Of a stretch of 64,000 nt of DNA, positions 8,815 through 16,734 are shown piece after piece. The DNA is from Ruegeria arenilitoris (GTDB taxonomy: Bacteria; Pseudomonadota; Alphaproteobacteria; Rhodobacterales; Rhodobacteraceae): the NCBI RefSeq assembly GCF_013032445.1, contig NZ_WQCA01000010.1, positions 186,001 through 250,000 of the forward strand, written 5' to 3'. The first letter of the stretch is position 1. Every line of letters begins with the position of its first letter. The notes under the pieces were generated by a model. That model ran no database searches, was not told where the DNA came from, and saw only the letters and a program-made list of their open reading frames with translations. The position numbers and the translations under genes were made by a program.

Positions 8815-9168
8815 TCACACGCGCGGAGGTCGTTCTATACCGTTATTCCTGAACGGACCGCCCGGCACCCTGTCGAAGGCCCAGTCATCTGGGAGCGAGG
8901 CCAGTGAAAGCGCATTGCCCGATTCCGGTATAACCATTTGGCTGTGATCATGATCTGCACCATCATGACTGTGCCCGTGCATCGCCCACAACAAATCTTC
9001 TTCAAATCCGTGAGTATGCCCGTGCTCTGCAATTATCTGCAAATGCTCCTGCACGGTTTCGATCACTGTCGGAGCATGGCCCGAGTTGGGCTGAAGCGAC
9101 CAAACGATCAAAGACAGGCAAAGCAAAGCTGCCATCGCATTTCGCGTATATCTCTGAACTGCCCTCAC
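8815..9168 (-). CDS. Small His-rich exported protein, possible periplasmic metal binder
   Basis: Protein of 117 residues. A hydrophobic N-terminal segment (about residues 11-25) looks like a signal peptide or single anchor. The centre carries clustered histidines: EHGHTHGFEE and MHGHSHDGADHDHSQ, about 10 His in 35 residues, a plausible divalent-metal site. It is first in the minus-strand unit with the HupE-like gene 50 bp downstream, and starts about 60 bp from the divergent NreA-like repressor. I cannot assign a named family. The gene is supported by its coherent domain layout and context. Confidence 0.65.
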   Translation of the reverse strand: MRAVQRYTRNAMAALLCLSLIVWSLQPNSGHAPTVIETVQEHLQIIAEHGHTHGFEEDLLWAMHGHSHDGADHDHSQMVIPESGNALSLASLPDDWAFDRVPGGPFRNNGIERPPRV

Positions 9169-9192
9169 GCTTACAGGTGCCTCTGCGGTCTT

Positions 9193-9217
9193 GTTATATC
9201 CCCCCCCGGGGGTTATC
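9193..9217. promoter_or_regulatory. Candidate NreA/RcnR-type operator (C8G5 tract)
   Basis: The sequence around 9200-9212 is an uninterrupted run of eight C followed by five G, flanked by TTATAT on the left and TTAT on the right. GC tracts with AT-rich inverted flanks are the classic binding sites of CsoR/RcnR-family repressors. It sits between the divergent His-rich/hupE unit and the nreA-like gene, so one site could control both. Confidence 0.65.
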
Positions 9218-9226
9218 TCGGCTTAT

Positions 9227-9484
9227 ATGACAAAAGCACAAATTCACGCAAGCCATCCCGCACTCATAGCCCGGCTAAAACGCGCCGAGGGGCATCTGCG
9301 ATCTGTTGTTGCGATGATTGAAGATGGCAAACCCTGCGTTGAAGTCGCCCAACAACTGCACGCCGTTGAAAAAGCCGTGACCAATGCCAAGCGGGTATTG
9401 ATACACGACCATATGGATCATTGCTTGGGTGGCGACAGTCCCCATGATCTGGACGAGTTGCGCGCCATTTCCCGATACCTCTGA
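9227..9484 (+). CDS. nreA: CsoR/RcnR-family metal-sensing repressor, NreA type
   Basis: Small all-helical DUF156 protein of 85 residues that represses metal-efflux genes and releases DNA on binding metal. Candidate ligands are H7 or H10, C37 and H62/H65 of the motif HDHMDHC. The run RLKRAEGHLRSVV and QQLHAVEKAVTNAK closely resemble NreA, the partner of the nickel exporter NreB. The start is set at the ATG at 9227 because an earlier in-frame ATG (9191) would put the C8G5 operator inside the coding region. The MFS gene begins 1 bp after its stop, so the two are co-transcribed. Metal identity (Ni or Co) is inferred. Confidence 0.85.
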   Translation: MTKAQIHASHPALIARLKRAEGHLRSVVAMIEDGKPCVEVAQQLHAVEKAVTNAKRVLIHDHMDHCLGGDSPHDLDELRAISRYL

Positions 9485-9485
9485 A

Positions 9486-10805
9486 ATGTTTGACATCCTG
9501 AAAGATCGCACCTTTCGCCACCTTTTCGCGGCGCAAGTCGTGGCACTACTGGGAACAGGGCTGGCCACCGTGGCACTTGGCTTGCTTGCCTTCGATTTGG
9601 CCGGGGATCAGGCGGCCATGGCGCTTGGAACAGTCTTTACGATCAAGATGATCGCCTACGTGGGCGTGGCTCCGATAGCAGCCGCTGTTGTGACTCAGTT
9701 CCCCCGCCGTGCAGTATTGGTTGCGCTTGATTTGGTGCGCGCGGGGGCAGCTTTGAGTTTGCCCTTTGTAACTGAGATCTGGCAGGTCTACGTGTTGATT
9801 TTCCTGCTACAATCAGCCTCGGCAGCATTTACTCCGGCGTTTCAAGCCACGATCCCAAGTGTGTTGCCGGACGAGGCGCACTATACCCGCGCCTTGTCGT
9901 TGTCGCGGTTGGCCTATGATTTAGAGAACATCATTAGCCCGACCCTTGCAGCTTTGCTGCTTGCCGTATTGAGCTACAACACACTCTTTTTCGGAACGGT
10001 TTTTGGCTTTATTGCCTCAGCTCTGCTGGTGGTTTCGATTCTGTTACCTAATCCCGAACCTGCCGAAGGCAAAGGTATCTACGACCGCACCACGCGGGGC
10101 ATCCGTATTTATCTTGCGACACCACGATTGCGCGGGTTGCTCGCCTTGAACCTCACTGCTGCCGCTGCTGGGGCTATGGTACTTGTGAATTCGGTTGTGC
10201 TGGTACGCGGCACGTTAGGCCTGTCAGAAAGCGCGTTGGCCTGGACCATGTTTGCATTTGGGGCAGGTTCCATGTTATCCGCCCTTGTCTTACCGCGCCT
10301 GCTTGATCGCATAGCTGATCGCCCTGTGATGATTGCGGGAGCTACCATGGCAATTGCTACACTTATAGTACTGGCGATACTGGTGATGAGTTTCGGCATA
10401 TCATGGCCCATCCTACTCGGGGCGTGGCTCCTTGTTGGCATCGGCTATTCTGCGGTACTAACACCCTCTGGCCGCTTGTTGCGACGATCGTCTCACGAAA
10501 CCGACCGCCCCGCCTTGTTCGCCGCGCAATTCGCACTTAGCCACGGTTGCTGGCTGGTCGCCTACCCTTTGTCGGGATGGCTGATGACCTCGCACGGTAC
10601 TGTTGAAGCGTTGCTTGTTCTTGCTTTGACTGGTGCCATTGGCACTTTTTGCGCCCTGCGCCTTTGGCCTCGTGACGACCCTGAAACGCTTACGCACACT
10701 CACAAAAATCTTCCACTGGACCACCCACACTTGCGAGGGGAAAGGACGCACACGCACGCCTTCGTCGTTGACGACGAACATCCGCGTTGGTCGCCAACTC
10801 TTTGA
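9486..10805 (+). CDS. nreB: MFS transporter with His-rich C-terminal tail, NreB-like nickel exporter
   Basis: Major facilitator protein of 439 residues with about twelve membrane segments. The last 35 residues form a hydrophilic tail with repeated histidines (LTHTHKN, LDHPH, RTHTHAF, DDEHPRW), the feature that distinguishes NreB-type nickel/cobalt exporters from generic MFS proteins. It starts right after the NreA-like repressor. The ATG at 9486 is chosen because upstream codons overlap the repressor gene. Export of Ni(II), perhaps Co(II), from the cytoplasm is inferred from tail, partner and neighbours; the MFS fold alone would not give a substrate. Confidence 0.8.
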   Translation: MFDILKDRTFRHLFAAQVVALLGTGLATVALGLLAFDLAGDQAAMALGTVFTIKMIAYVGVAPIAAAVVTQFPRRAVLVALDLVRAGAALSLPFVTEIWQVYVLIFLLQSASAAFTPAFQATIPSVLPDEAHYTRALSLSRLAYDLENIISPTLAALLLAVLSYNTLFFGTVFGFIASALLVVSILLPNPEPAEGKGIYDRTTRGIRIYLATPRLRGLLALNLTAAAAGAMVLVNSVVLVRGTLGLSESALAWTMFAFGAGSMLSALVLPRLLDRIADRPVMIAGATMAIATLIVLAILVMSFGISWPILLGAWLLVGIGYSAVLTPSGRLLRRSSHETDRPALFAAQFALSHGCWLVAYPLSGWLMTSHGTVEALLVLALTGAIGTFCALRLWPRDDPETLTHTHKNLPLDHPHLRGERTHTHAFVVDDEHPRWSPTL

Positions 10806-10976
10806 TTTGAAGCCGTGGGTTTAAAGACTGACCCGAAGAGAAATTTTTGGTGCCATTGGCTCTGGTTGCAATCCTCCGAACTTTGGAGTCGATGAAGAGA
10901 CAAGACGACACATAAACTCTAAAGGATTGGTTTTGGTCTGAATGGCTGCTTTTGGTCCGGCACCTCAAGTGTTTGC

Positions 10977-11105
10977 CATTGCGGCGAACGTCCGCTTTCC
11001 GCCGGTGCTGTTTTTCGCTACCAACGCAAAGCGTGCAATGCAGCCGTTGGTTCTGGGAGCGGCAAAGGCGGCAATGTCCGCCAAAGCGGTCGTTCGCTGT
11101 GAAAT
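10977..11105. repeat. Imperfect inverted repeat, about 130 bp end to end
   Basis: The left arm has GCGAACGTCCGCTTT at 10984-10998. The right arm (11083-11105) read on the minus strand gives GCGAACGACCGCTTT, 14 of 15 identical, with CATT also matched at the outer ends. The arms face each other across about 85 bp. It could be a small non-autonomous element or a large RNA hairpin. Confidence 0.55.
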
Positions 11106-11173
11106 GCATTAAAGACGGCTATGAGGACCTTGCTGCCATTAAACACTATCTGTTTAAGTTCTGCTCTCAACTC

Positions 11174-11200
11174 GAAGCAGAAGCAGAAGCAGAAGCAGAA
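11174..11200 (+). repeat. Hexamer tandem repeat (GAAGCA)4.5
   Basis: Four perfect GAAGCA units followed by GAA, in a non-coding stretch. It would translate as a Glu-Ala repeat at the end of a short open frame that I do not regard as a gene. Confidence 0.85.
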
Positions 11201-11358
11201 TAACGCGGTCAGATTGAGGAAAGCTGACCTTCGACGACCCAGAACCGAAGGACCTACTTGCGGACAAAGCGGGCGCTAAAGTGCCTTAGGATTAGGAACT
11301 AAATCATCCATGCTCAATTGCAGAACCACTCGGCTTTTCGCCGTTTTTGACTGTTAAT

Positions 11359-11374
11359 CCGAGATCGATCTCGG
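11359..11374. repeat. Perfect 16-bp palindrome
   Basis: CCGAGATCGATCTCGG reads the same on both strands. It lies about 95 bp beyond the stop of the lysR gene, with no T-run on the minus strand, so it is not a clear terminator. A protein-binding site is possible. Confidence 0.6.
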
Positions 11375-11469
11375 GGGCTATTCCAAATGCTCAAGTATTG
11401 GTTTCAAGCTATGAAGATCGAAAATGTACGGCTTACTGGTAGCGAACATCGGCGTTTGCCGCCCTACAG

Positions 11470-12384
11470 TCAGTGATGGAGTTTGCCTACTTTGAACGGG
11501 GCTAAGCTCTCTTGGAACTGCTCGATGAACTCTAGCGTCACCAATGACGGTTGCTTCAAAATCGGACGCACAAGGGAAAGCGTATGTGACAAGAGCGGTT
11601 TGAACGGTCGGTAGCTCAATCCGTTGTCTGCGTATTGGACGGCGTCCAACTCGCTGACCACGGAAATCCCAACACCCTTTACAGCTAATTCACAAGCCGC
11701 CGTGAACTGCCTGACTTCGATGTGGGAATTGAGTTTGACGTTGGCGCTTTGAAACGCTTTTGAAAGTTTCCCAAAAAAGTCGCTGTCGCGCCTTGTGTGA
11801 ATAATCTTGGCATTCGCAAGATCCGTAGGTGACACCTCGGAGAGTTCTTCCAATTCATGTCCGGTAGGAAACACGCAAACTGTGCGGACATCGATGTCTC
11901 TGCTTTCGACGGCCGGATGCCCGTTAAAACTATCTGTGATTCCGAAATCATATTGCTCACCGATCATCCACTCGAGAATGCGTTCCGGTCTGTCTGGTTC
12001 GATCGTCATTGTTACACCTGGCCGATGTTCTAAAAACTTGGCGATGACGTTGGGAAGGTGACTGGTGGCGAACCCAGGCAAACATGCGATGCGGATGTGT
12101 CCCGCTTTGCGTTTCGTTATGTCCTGACTGACATCCGAGATTTGCTTCATCAATTCCAAAACACGCTCTACGCTGGGTTGCAGATAACGCACTTCCTGCG
12201 AAGGCACTAAGCGACCTTCACGGCGATCAAAAAGTTGAAAGCCAAGCGATTTTTCCAGATCAGAAAGCAGCCGGCTGACCGCAGGCTGGCTTATCCCAAG
12301 ATCCGTAGCTGCAGCAGTGACCGACCCATTTGTAGAAACTGCCATGAGCGCTTCCAATTGGCGGATCCTCAAAGTTTGACTCAT
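11470..12384 (-). CDS. LysR family transcriptional regulator
   Basis: LysR-type regulator of 304 residues. The winged helix-turn-helix is at residues 1-60 (TLRIRQLEALMAVSTNGSV, then LGISQPAVSRLLSDLEKSLG) and the rest is a periplasmic-binding-like effector domain. It is divergent from ugpB with 180 bp between, containing a GACGTTAACGTC palindrome, so it probably regulates the glycerol-3-phosphate transporter operon. In enterobacteria ugp belongs to the Pho regulon; a LysR partner is a local difference. The effector is unknown. Confidence 0.88.
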   Translation of the reverse strand: MSQTLRIRQLEALMAVSTNGSVTAAATDLGISQPAVSRLLSDLEKSLGFQLFDRREGRLVPSQEVRYLQPSVERVLELMKQISDVSQDITKRKAGHIRIACLPGFATSHLPNVIAKFLEHRPGVTMTIEPDRPERILEWMIGEQYDFGITDSFNGHPAVESRDIDVRTVCVFPTGHELEELSEVSPTDLANAKIIHTRRDSDFFGKLSKAFQSANVKLNSHIEVRQFTAACELAVKGVGISVVSELDAVQYADNGLSYRPFKPLLSHTLSLVRPILKQPSLVTLEFIEQFQESLAPFKVGKLHH

Positions 12385-12474
12385 GCTTTGAACCTTGTTC
12401 GTTGTTTGCTTTGCAAGTTTATAATGTAATGTTATTTTTTTCTCAAAAATTAAATGCTTGAATTATAAAACTGT

Positions 12475-12486
12475 GACGTTAACGTC
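12475..12486. promoter_or_regulatory. Candidate LysR operator palindrome upstream of ugpB
   Basis: Perfect 12-bp palindrome GACGTTAACGTC between the divergent lysR and ugpB genes, next to an AT-rich block (about 12420-12470). It is about 80 bp upstream of the ugpB start, a reasonable position for an activator or divergent repressor. Confidence 0.5.
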
Positions 12487-12564
12487 GGGAAATCGTCATG
12501 TGTGCTGATTACGCGTTGCGGTCGGTATTCAACGAAGCATCAACACTGATGCATGGGAGGAAAC

Positions 12565-13875
12565 ATGAATATGCAAATTCTCGGCGCTCTCGCCGTAACT
12601 ACTGCGTTGTCCCCCGTGGCGGCGATGGCCCAAACTGAAGTTCAGTTCTGGCACGCCTTCACCGGCCGACTGGGTGAGCTTGTTAAAGCGCAGGTCGAAG
12701 AGTTCAACGCCAGCCAGGATGAGTTCGTCGTGGTCGAAAGCCACAAAGGCAATTACTCAGAAACTCTGAATGCAGGAATTGCGGCTTTCCGCGCCGGTGA
12801 GCAGCCCCACATTCTAATGGTTTTCGAAGTGGGCACTGCAACGATGATGTCGGCCGAAGGTGCAATCAAACCCGTCTATGAAGTGATGGCTGAAAGCGGT
12901 GCATCGTTTGATCCTGACGCGTACATTGGCGCTGTCAAAGGGTACTATACTACAACGGACGGAGAAATGCTCTCACTGCCTTTCAACTCGTCCACACCGG
13001 TTCTGTGGGTAAATCGCGATGCCTTCGAAGCGGCGGGTGTTGATCCGGACACAGACCTATCGACCTGGGAAAAGGTTGGCGACGTGCTTGAGCAGCTTAA
13101 GGCTGGCGGCGAGGACTGCCCGCTGGTGACAGCATGGCAAAGCTGGATTCACCTCGAGAACCTGTCGGCCTATCACGACGTTCCGTTCGCATCGCAGGAC
13201 AACGGTTTTGCCGGTCTGGATACCGAGCTGATGTTGAACGGTCCGGCGCAGGTCGCACACCTGACAGCAATGGGTGACTGGGCCAAGGATGGCAAGTTCA
13301 TCTATACCGGACGCAGAAATGAAGGTGGTGCAAACTTCCGGGCCGGCGAATGCGCATTGTTTACCGAAAGTTCGGCCGGTTACGCTGGCATCAGCTCCGA
13401 AGCCGAGTTCGAATTCGATGTGCGCCCGCTGCCCTATTGGGAAGCCTTGGTGAGCGAGCCGCAGAACACCATTATCGGTGGTGCTTCGCTTTGGGTGATG
13501 GAAGGCCACGATCCTGAAGCATACAAGGGCGTGGGTGAATTCCTCAGCTTCCTATCCTCGTCGGGCGTACAGGCTTCGTGGCACCAGAATACTGGTTATC
13601 TGCCGATCACTGCGGACGCAGGCGATGTTACGCGAGCTGCCGGTTTCTATGAGCAAAACCCCGGTACTGATATCGCTGTGATTCAGATGACGGCGAAAGA
13701 GCCCACTGCAAATTCGAAAGGTCTGCGTTTGGGATCGTTTGATCAGATTCGCGGCATCATCGACGAAGAGCTCGAGGCCGTTTGGTCCGGCGAAAAAACC
13801 GCTCAGGAAGCGATGGACAGCGCGAAAGAGCGCGGTGACGCGCTGCTGCGCCGGTTCGAATCCGCCAATCAATAA
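12565..13875 (+). CDS. ugpB: Glycerol-3-phosphate ABC transporter, substrate-binding protein
   Basis: Periplasmic solute-binding protein of 436 residues (family 1). The signal peptide (MNMQILGALAVTTALSPVAAMAQ) is followed by TEVQFWHAFTGRLGELV, the UgpB-type opening. Later motifs SLPFNSSTPVLWVNRDAF and GGASLWVM fit UgpB. The start is the ATG after GGGAGG; a longer frame begins four codons earlier without a ribosome site. It is the first gene of ugpBAECQ. A stem-loop directly follows, which probably allows higher expression of the binding protein than of the membrane subunits. Confidence 0.92.
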   Translation: MNMQILGALAVTTALSPVAAMAQTEVQFWHAFTGRLGELVKAQVEEFNASQDEFVVVESHKGNYSETLNAGIAAFRAGEQPHILMVFEVGTATMMSAEGAIKPVYEVMAESGASFDPDAYIGAVKGYYTTTDGEMLSLPFNSSTPVLWVNRDAFEAAGVDPDTDLSTWEKVGDVLEQLKAGGEDCPLVTAWQSWIHLENLSAYHDVPFASQDNGFAGLDTELMLNGPAQVAHLTAMGDWAKDGKFIYTGRRNEGGANFRAGECALFTESSAGYAGISSEAEFEFDVRPLPYWEALVSEPQNTIIGGASLWVMEGHDPEAYKGVGEFLSFLSSSGVQASWHQNTGYLPITADAGDVTRAAGFYEQNPGTDIAVIQMTAKEPTANSKGLRLGSFDQIRGIIDEELEAVWSGEKTAQEAMDSAKERGDALLRRFESANQ

Positions 13876-13887
13876 GTCCTAACTCAA

Positions 13888-13918
13888 TGCGGGCCCGTTT
13901 CAGGCCCGCATTTTCTTT
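13888..13918 (+). terminator. Intercistronic stem-loop between ugpB and ugpA
   Basis: Perfect 8-bp stem TGCGGGCC (13888-13895) / GGCCCGCA (13903-13910), a 7-nt loop, then TTTTCTTT. It looks like a partial terminator or mRNA-stabilising hairpin after the binding-protein gene. Confidence 0.75.
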
Positions 13919-13936
13919 ATTCGGTGGTTTATCGGG

Positions 13937-14818
13937 ATGGAAAAACGCGTCACCTTTCGCGGCTGGCTGTTGCCACTGGCGCTAATCGCCCCGCAGGTCA
14001 TCATTTCCGCTGTATTCTTTTTCTATCCAGCGGGGCAGGCTGTTTGGCAATCTCTGTTCATACCTGACCCCTTTGGGCTGTCGTCCCAGTTCGTGGGACT
14101 CGGCAACTTTGAATTCCTGCTGAGCGATAAATTCTACCGAGCCTCTTTCGTAACGACGGCGGTGTTTTCAACGCTCGTCACATTGTGCTCGATGATACCG
14201 GCGTTGTTTCTGGCGGTCATCGCGGACCGCTTGATCAAAGGATCGGGCGTTTACCGGACGCTGCTGATCTGGCCCTATGCCGTTGCCCCTGCGGTCGCAG
14301 GCGTGCTGTGGCTGTTCATGTTCAACACACGCGTTGGCGTCGTCTCGTGGTACCTAGGCCAACTCGGTTATGACTGGAACCATGTCCTTAACGGAACCGA
14401 GGCCATGGGGCTGGTTGTTGTCGCCTCGGCCTGGGGGCGCATCAGCTATAACTTCCTGTTTTTCTTCGCGGCATTGCAGTCAGTTCCAAGGTCCGTGATT
14501 GAGGCCGCTGCGATCGACGGCGCGCGCTTCTGGCGTCGGTTCTTCACGATCGTGCTGCCGCTGTTGTCTCCGACTGCATTCTTCCTGCTGGTGGTGAATA
14601 TCGTCTACGCCTTCTTTGAAACCTTTGGCGTTATCCACACGATCACCGGAGGCGGGCCGCAGCAGGCGACGACTATTCTGGTCTACAAAGTCTTCTCGGA
14701 CGGGTTCGTTGGGCAGGATCTTGGCTCATCGTCGGCGCAGTCGGTCATTTTGCTTATCGTCGTCGGCCTGTTGACCGTCATCCAATTCAAATACGTTGAA
14801 AAAAGGGTGCACTACTGA
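13937..14818 (+). CDS. ugpA: Glycerol-3-phosphate ABC transporter permease UgpA
   Basis: Membrane permease of 293 residues with six predicted helices and the EAA loop ([24 protein letters not shown]) that contacts the ATPase, shown here as [11 protein letters not shown]. The sequence [21 protein letters not shown] near the C-terminus is typical of UgpA/MalF-type subunits. It pairs with UgpE; its stop codon overlaps the ugpE start by one base, indicating coupled translation. Confidence 0.93.
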   Translation: MEKRVTFRGWLLPLALIAPQVIISAVFFFYPAGQAVWQSLFIPDPFGLSSQFVGLGNFEFLLSDKFYRASFVTTAVFSTLVTLCSMIPALFLAVIADRLIKGSGVYRTLLIWPYAVAPAVAGVLWLFMFNTRVGVVSWYLGQLGYDWNHVLNGTEAMGLVVVASAWGRISYNFLFFFAALQSVPRSVIEAAAIDGARFWRRFFTIVLPLLSPTAFFLLVVNIVYAFFETFGVIHTITGGGPQQATTILVYKVFSDGFVGQDLGSSSAQSVILLIVVGLLTVIQFKYVEKRVHY

Positions 14819-15675
14819 TGGCGGCCCAACAACACGGAATGGTCGAAAAACGCGGGATGGGGATCTGGCTGACCCACGCATTTATGATACTTGGAGTGCT
14901 GATCATCTTTTTCCCGATCTGGCTGGCGTTTGTCGCTTCGACTGTCACTCAGCCAGAGATTGTGACGCCTCCCATGCCGTTGGTGCCGGGTGACCAGTTC
15001 TGGGAAAACTACAAGGCCGCGCTGTTTTCTGGTGTGAATGTTCCGGTCGCTACGATGTTGTTCAACAGCCTCGTGATGGCCATAGGGATTGCGGTCGGCA
15101 AGATCGTCATCTCACTGCTGTCGGCCTTTGCGATTGTTTATTTCCGGTTTCCCGGGCGGACGACGTTCTTTTGGCTGATCTTCCTGACCCTTATGCTCCC
15201 GGTCGAGGTCCGTATCGTTCCAACGTTCGAAGTTGTTGCCGGGTTCGGTATGCTCAACAGCTACTATGGGTTGATCTTCCCTCTGATCGCCTCGGCCACG
15301 GCAACGTTCCTGTTCCGGCAGTTTTTCCTGACGATCCCGGATGAACTTGCCGAAGCCGCCCGCGTGGACGGTGCCCGCCCGATGCGGTTCTTCATCGACA
15401 TCGTGGTGCCGATGAGCCGGACCAACATTGCGGCGTTGTTTGTGATCCTGTTCATCTATGGGTGGAACCAATATCTCTGGCCGCTTTTGATAACCACCGA
15501 CCCTGAAATGAACACCATCGTGATGGGTATCAAACAGATGTTCCCTTCTGGCGATGATGTGGCCGAATGGCCGGTCATCATGGCCACATCCATTCTGGCG
15601 ATGATCCCGCCGGTAATCGTGGTGGTGTCGATGCAAAAGCTCTTTGTCCGCGGCCTTGTCGATAGCGAGAAGTAA
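14818..15675 (+). CDS. ugpE: Glycerol-3-phosphate ABC transporter permease UgpE
   Basis: Second permease, 285 residues, six predicted helices. The EAA loop reads [17 protein letters not shown] and the C-terminus has the usual motif [12 protein letters not shown] (F-x-x-G-L-x-x-G-x-x-K type). The phrase [13 protein letters not shown] is characteristic of UgpE. It is translationally coupled to ugpA and followed after 3 bp by the ATPase gene. Confidence 0.93.
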   Translation: MAAQQHGMVEKRGMGIWLTHAFMILGVLIIFFPIWLAFVASTVTQPEIVTPPMPLVPGDQFWENYKAALFSGVNVPVATMLFNSLVMAIGIAVGKIVISLLSAFAIVYFRFPGRTTFFWLIFLTLMLPVEVRIVPTFEVVAGFGMLNSYYGLIFPLIASATATFLFRQFFLTIPDELAEAARVDGARPMRFFIDIVVPMSRTNIAALFVILFIYGWNQYLWPLLITTDPEMNTIVMGIKQMFPSGDDVAEWPVIMATSILAMIPPVIVVVSMQKLFVRGLVDSEK

Positions 15676-15678
15676 GAA

Positions 15679-16734
15679 ATGGCAACAGTAACCCTTGAGA
15701 ACGTCAAAAAGAGCTTTGGCCCGACGGACGTCATCCATGGCATCGATATCGACATTGCGGATGGTGAGTTCATCGTAATCGTTGGCCCTTCGGGCTGCGG
15801 GAAGTCCACGCTGTTGCGGATGGTTGCGGGCCTGGAAACCGTGACATTCGGCGAAATCCGGATTGGAGAGGAACGGGCCAACGACAAAGAACCGATGGAT
15901 CGCGATATAGCGATGGTGTTCCAAAACTATGCACTCTACCCACATATGTCTGTGCGCCAGAACATGGGATATGGCCTGAAAATCGCCGGGTTGCCGAAGG
16001 CCCAGATTGACCAGAAAGTGACCGAGGCCGCCAAGCTATTGCAGCTGGAACCCTTGCTGGATCGCAAACCCAGACAACTATCAGGCGGCCAGCGTCAGAG
16101 GGTGGCGATGGGTCGGGCTATTGTCCGCGAGCCAGCGGTTTTTCTGTTTGATGAGCCACTTTCGAACCTCGATGCCAAGCTGCGGGTTCAGATGCGTCTG
16201 GAAATTCGCGAACTCCAGGAAAAGCTGGGGATCACGGCGCTCTATGTGACCCACGATCAGGTCGAGGCCATGACGATGGCCGACAGGATGATCGTGATGA
16301 ATGGTGGCATTGCCGAGCAGATTGGAACGCCGTTAGAGGTTTACGAAACACCGAGAACTCTGTTCGCGGCACAGTTCATTGGCAGCCCCGCGATGAATGT
16401 ATTTGATGCGCGGCGTGAAAACGGGACAGTCAAGATCGGTGAATTAGAAGTTGGCCCATCTGCGGGTCCCGATAGCGCGTTGAAGCTGGGGATCCGCCCA
16501 GAGCACCTGTTGTTGGACGATAGTGGTCCGCTAGAAGCGACGATTCAAATGGCGGAACCGTTGGGGGCCAACACTCTGTTGCATGGTCAACTCGCGATAG
16601 GCGGCGGAGCGATCACGATAAGCCTACCGGGCGTCCACCCGATCGAAGGCCGGCATCCGAACATGCGGTTCTCGGTCGTCCCAGAGCACATGCATCTATT
16701 TGACCAATCAACCGGGGAAAGGTTGGGCGGCTAA
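15679..16734 (+). CDS. ugpC: Glycerol-3-phosphate ABC transporter ATP-binding protein
   Basis: ATPase of 351 residues. Walker [10 protein letters not shown] (about residues 37-45), signature [14 protein letters not shown], Walker [17 protein letters not shown] and the H-loop [12 protein letters not shown] are all present. A C-terminal TOBE/MalK-like domain ([13 protein letters not shown], then [12 protein letters not shown]) is typical of CUT1 importers. It energises UgpAE. The last base of its stop overlaps the first base of ugpQ. Confidence 0.93.
   Translation: MATVTLENVKKSFGPTDVIHGIDIDIADGEFIVIVGPSGCGKSTLLRMVAGLETVTFGEIRIGEERANDKEPMDRDIAMVFQNYALYPHMSVRQNMGYGLKIAGLPKAQIDQKVTEAAKLLQLEPLLDRKPRQLSGGQRQRVAMGRAIVREPAVFLFDEPLSNLDAKLRVQMRLEIRELQEKLGITALYVTHDQVEAMTMADRMIVMNGGIAEQIGTPLEVYETPRTLFAAQFIGSPAMNVFDARRENGTVKIGELEVGPSAGPDSALKLGIRPEHLLLDDSGPLEATIQMAEPLGANTLLHGQLAIGGGAITISLPGVHPIEGRHPNMRFSVVPEHMHLFDQSTGERLGG

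Larger units (their letters stand above)
10806..11469. other. Gene-free stretch with short repeats
   Basis: About 660 bp with no convincing gene; short open frames here have no family resemblance and low-complexity ends. It contains an imperfect inverted repeat (10977-11105), a hexamer repeat (11174-11200) and a 16-bp palindrome (11359-11374). It may be a decayed element or ordinary intergenic DNA. Confidence 0.5.

Noticed and set aside
10952..11203. Open frame of 83 codons ending in a Glu-Ala repeat
   Set aside because: The repeat comes from the GAAGCA hexamer, the rest has no domain, and the frame runs across the inverted repeat.
11331..11348. Short hairpin CGGC / GCCG followed by TTTTT
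   Set aside because: Only four base pairs; no gene ends near it on the plus strand.
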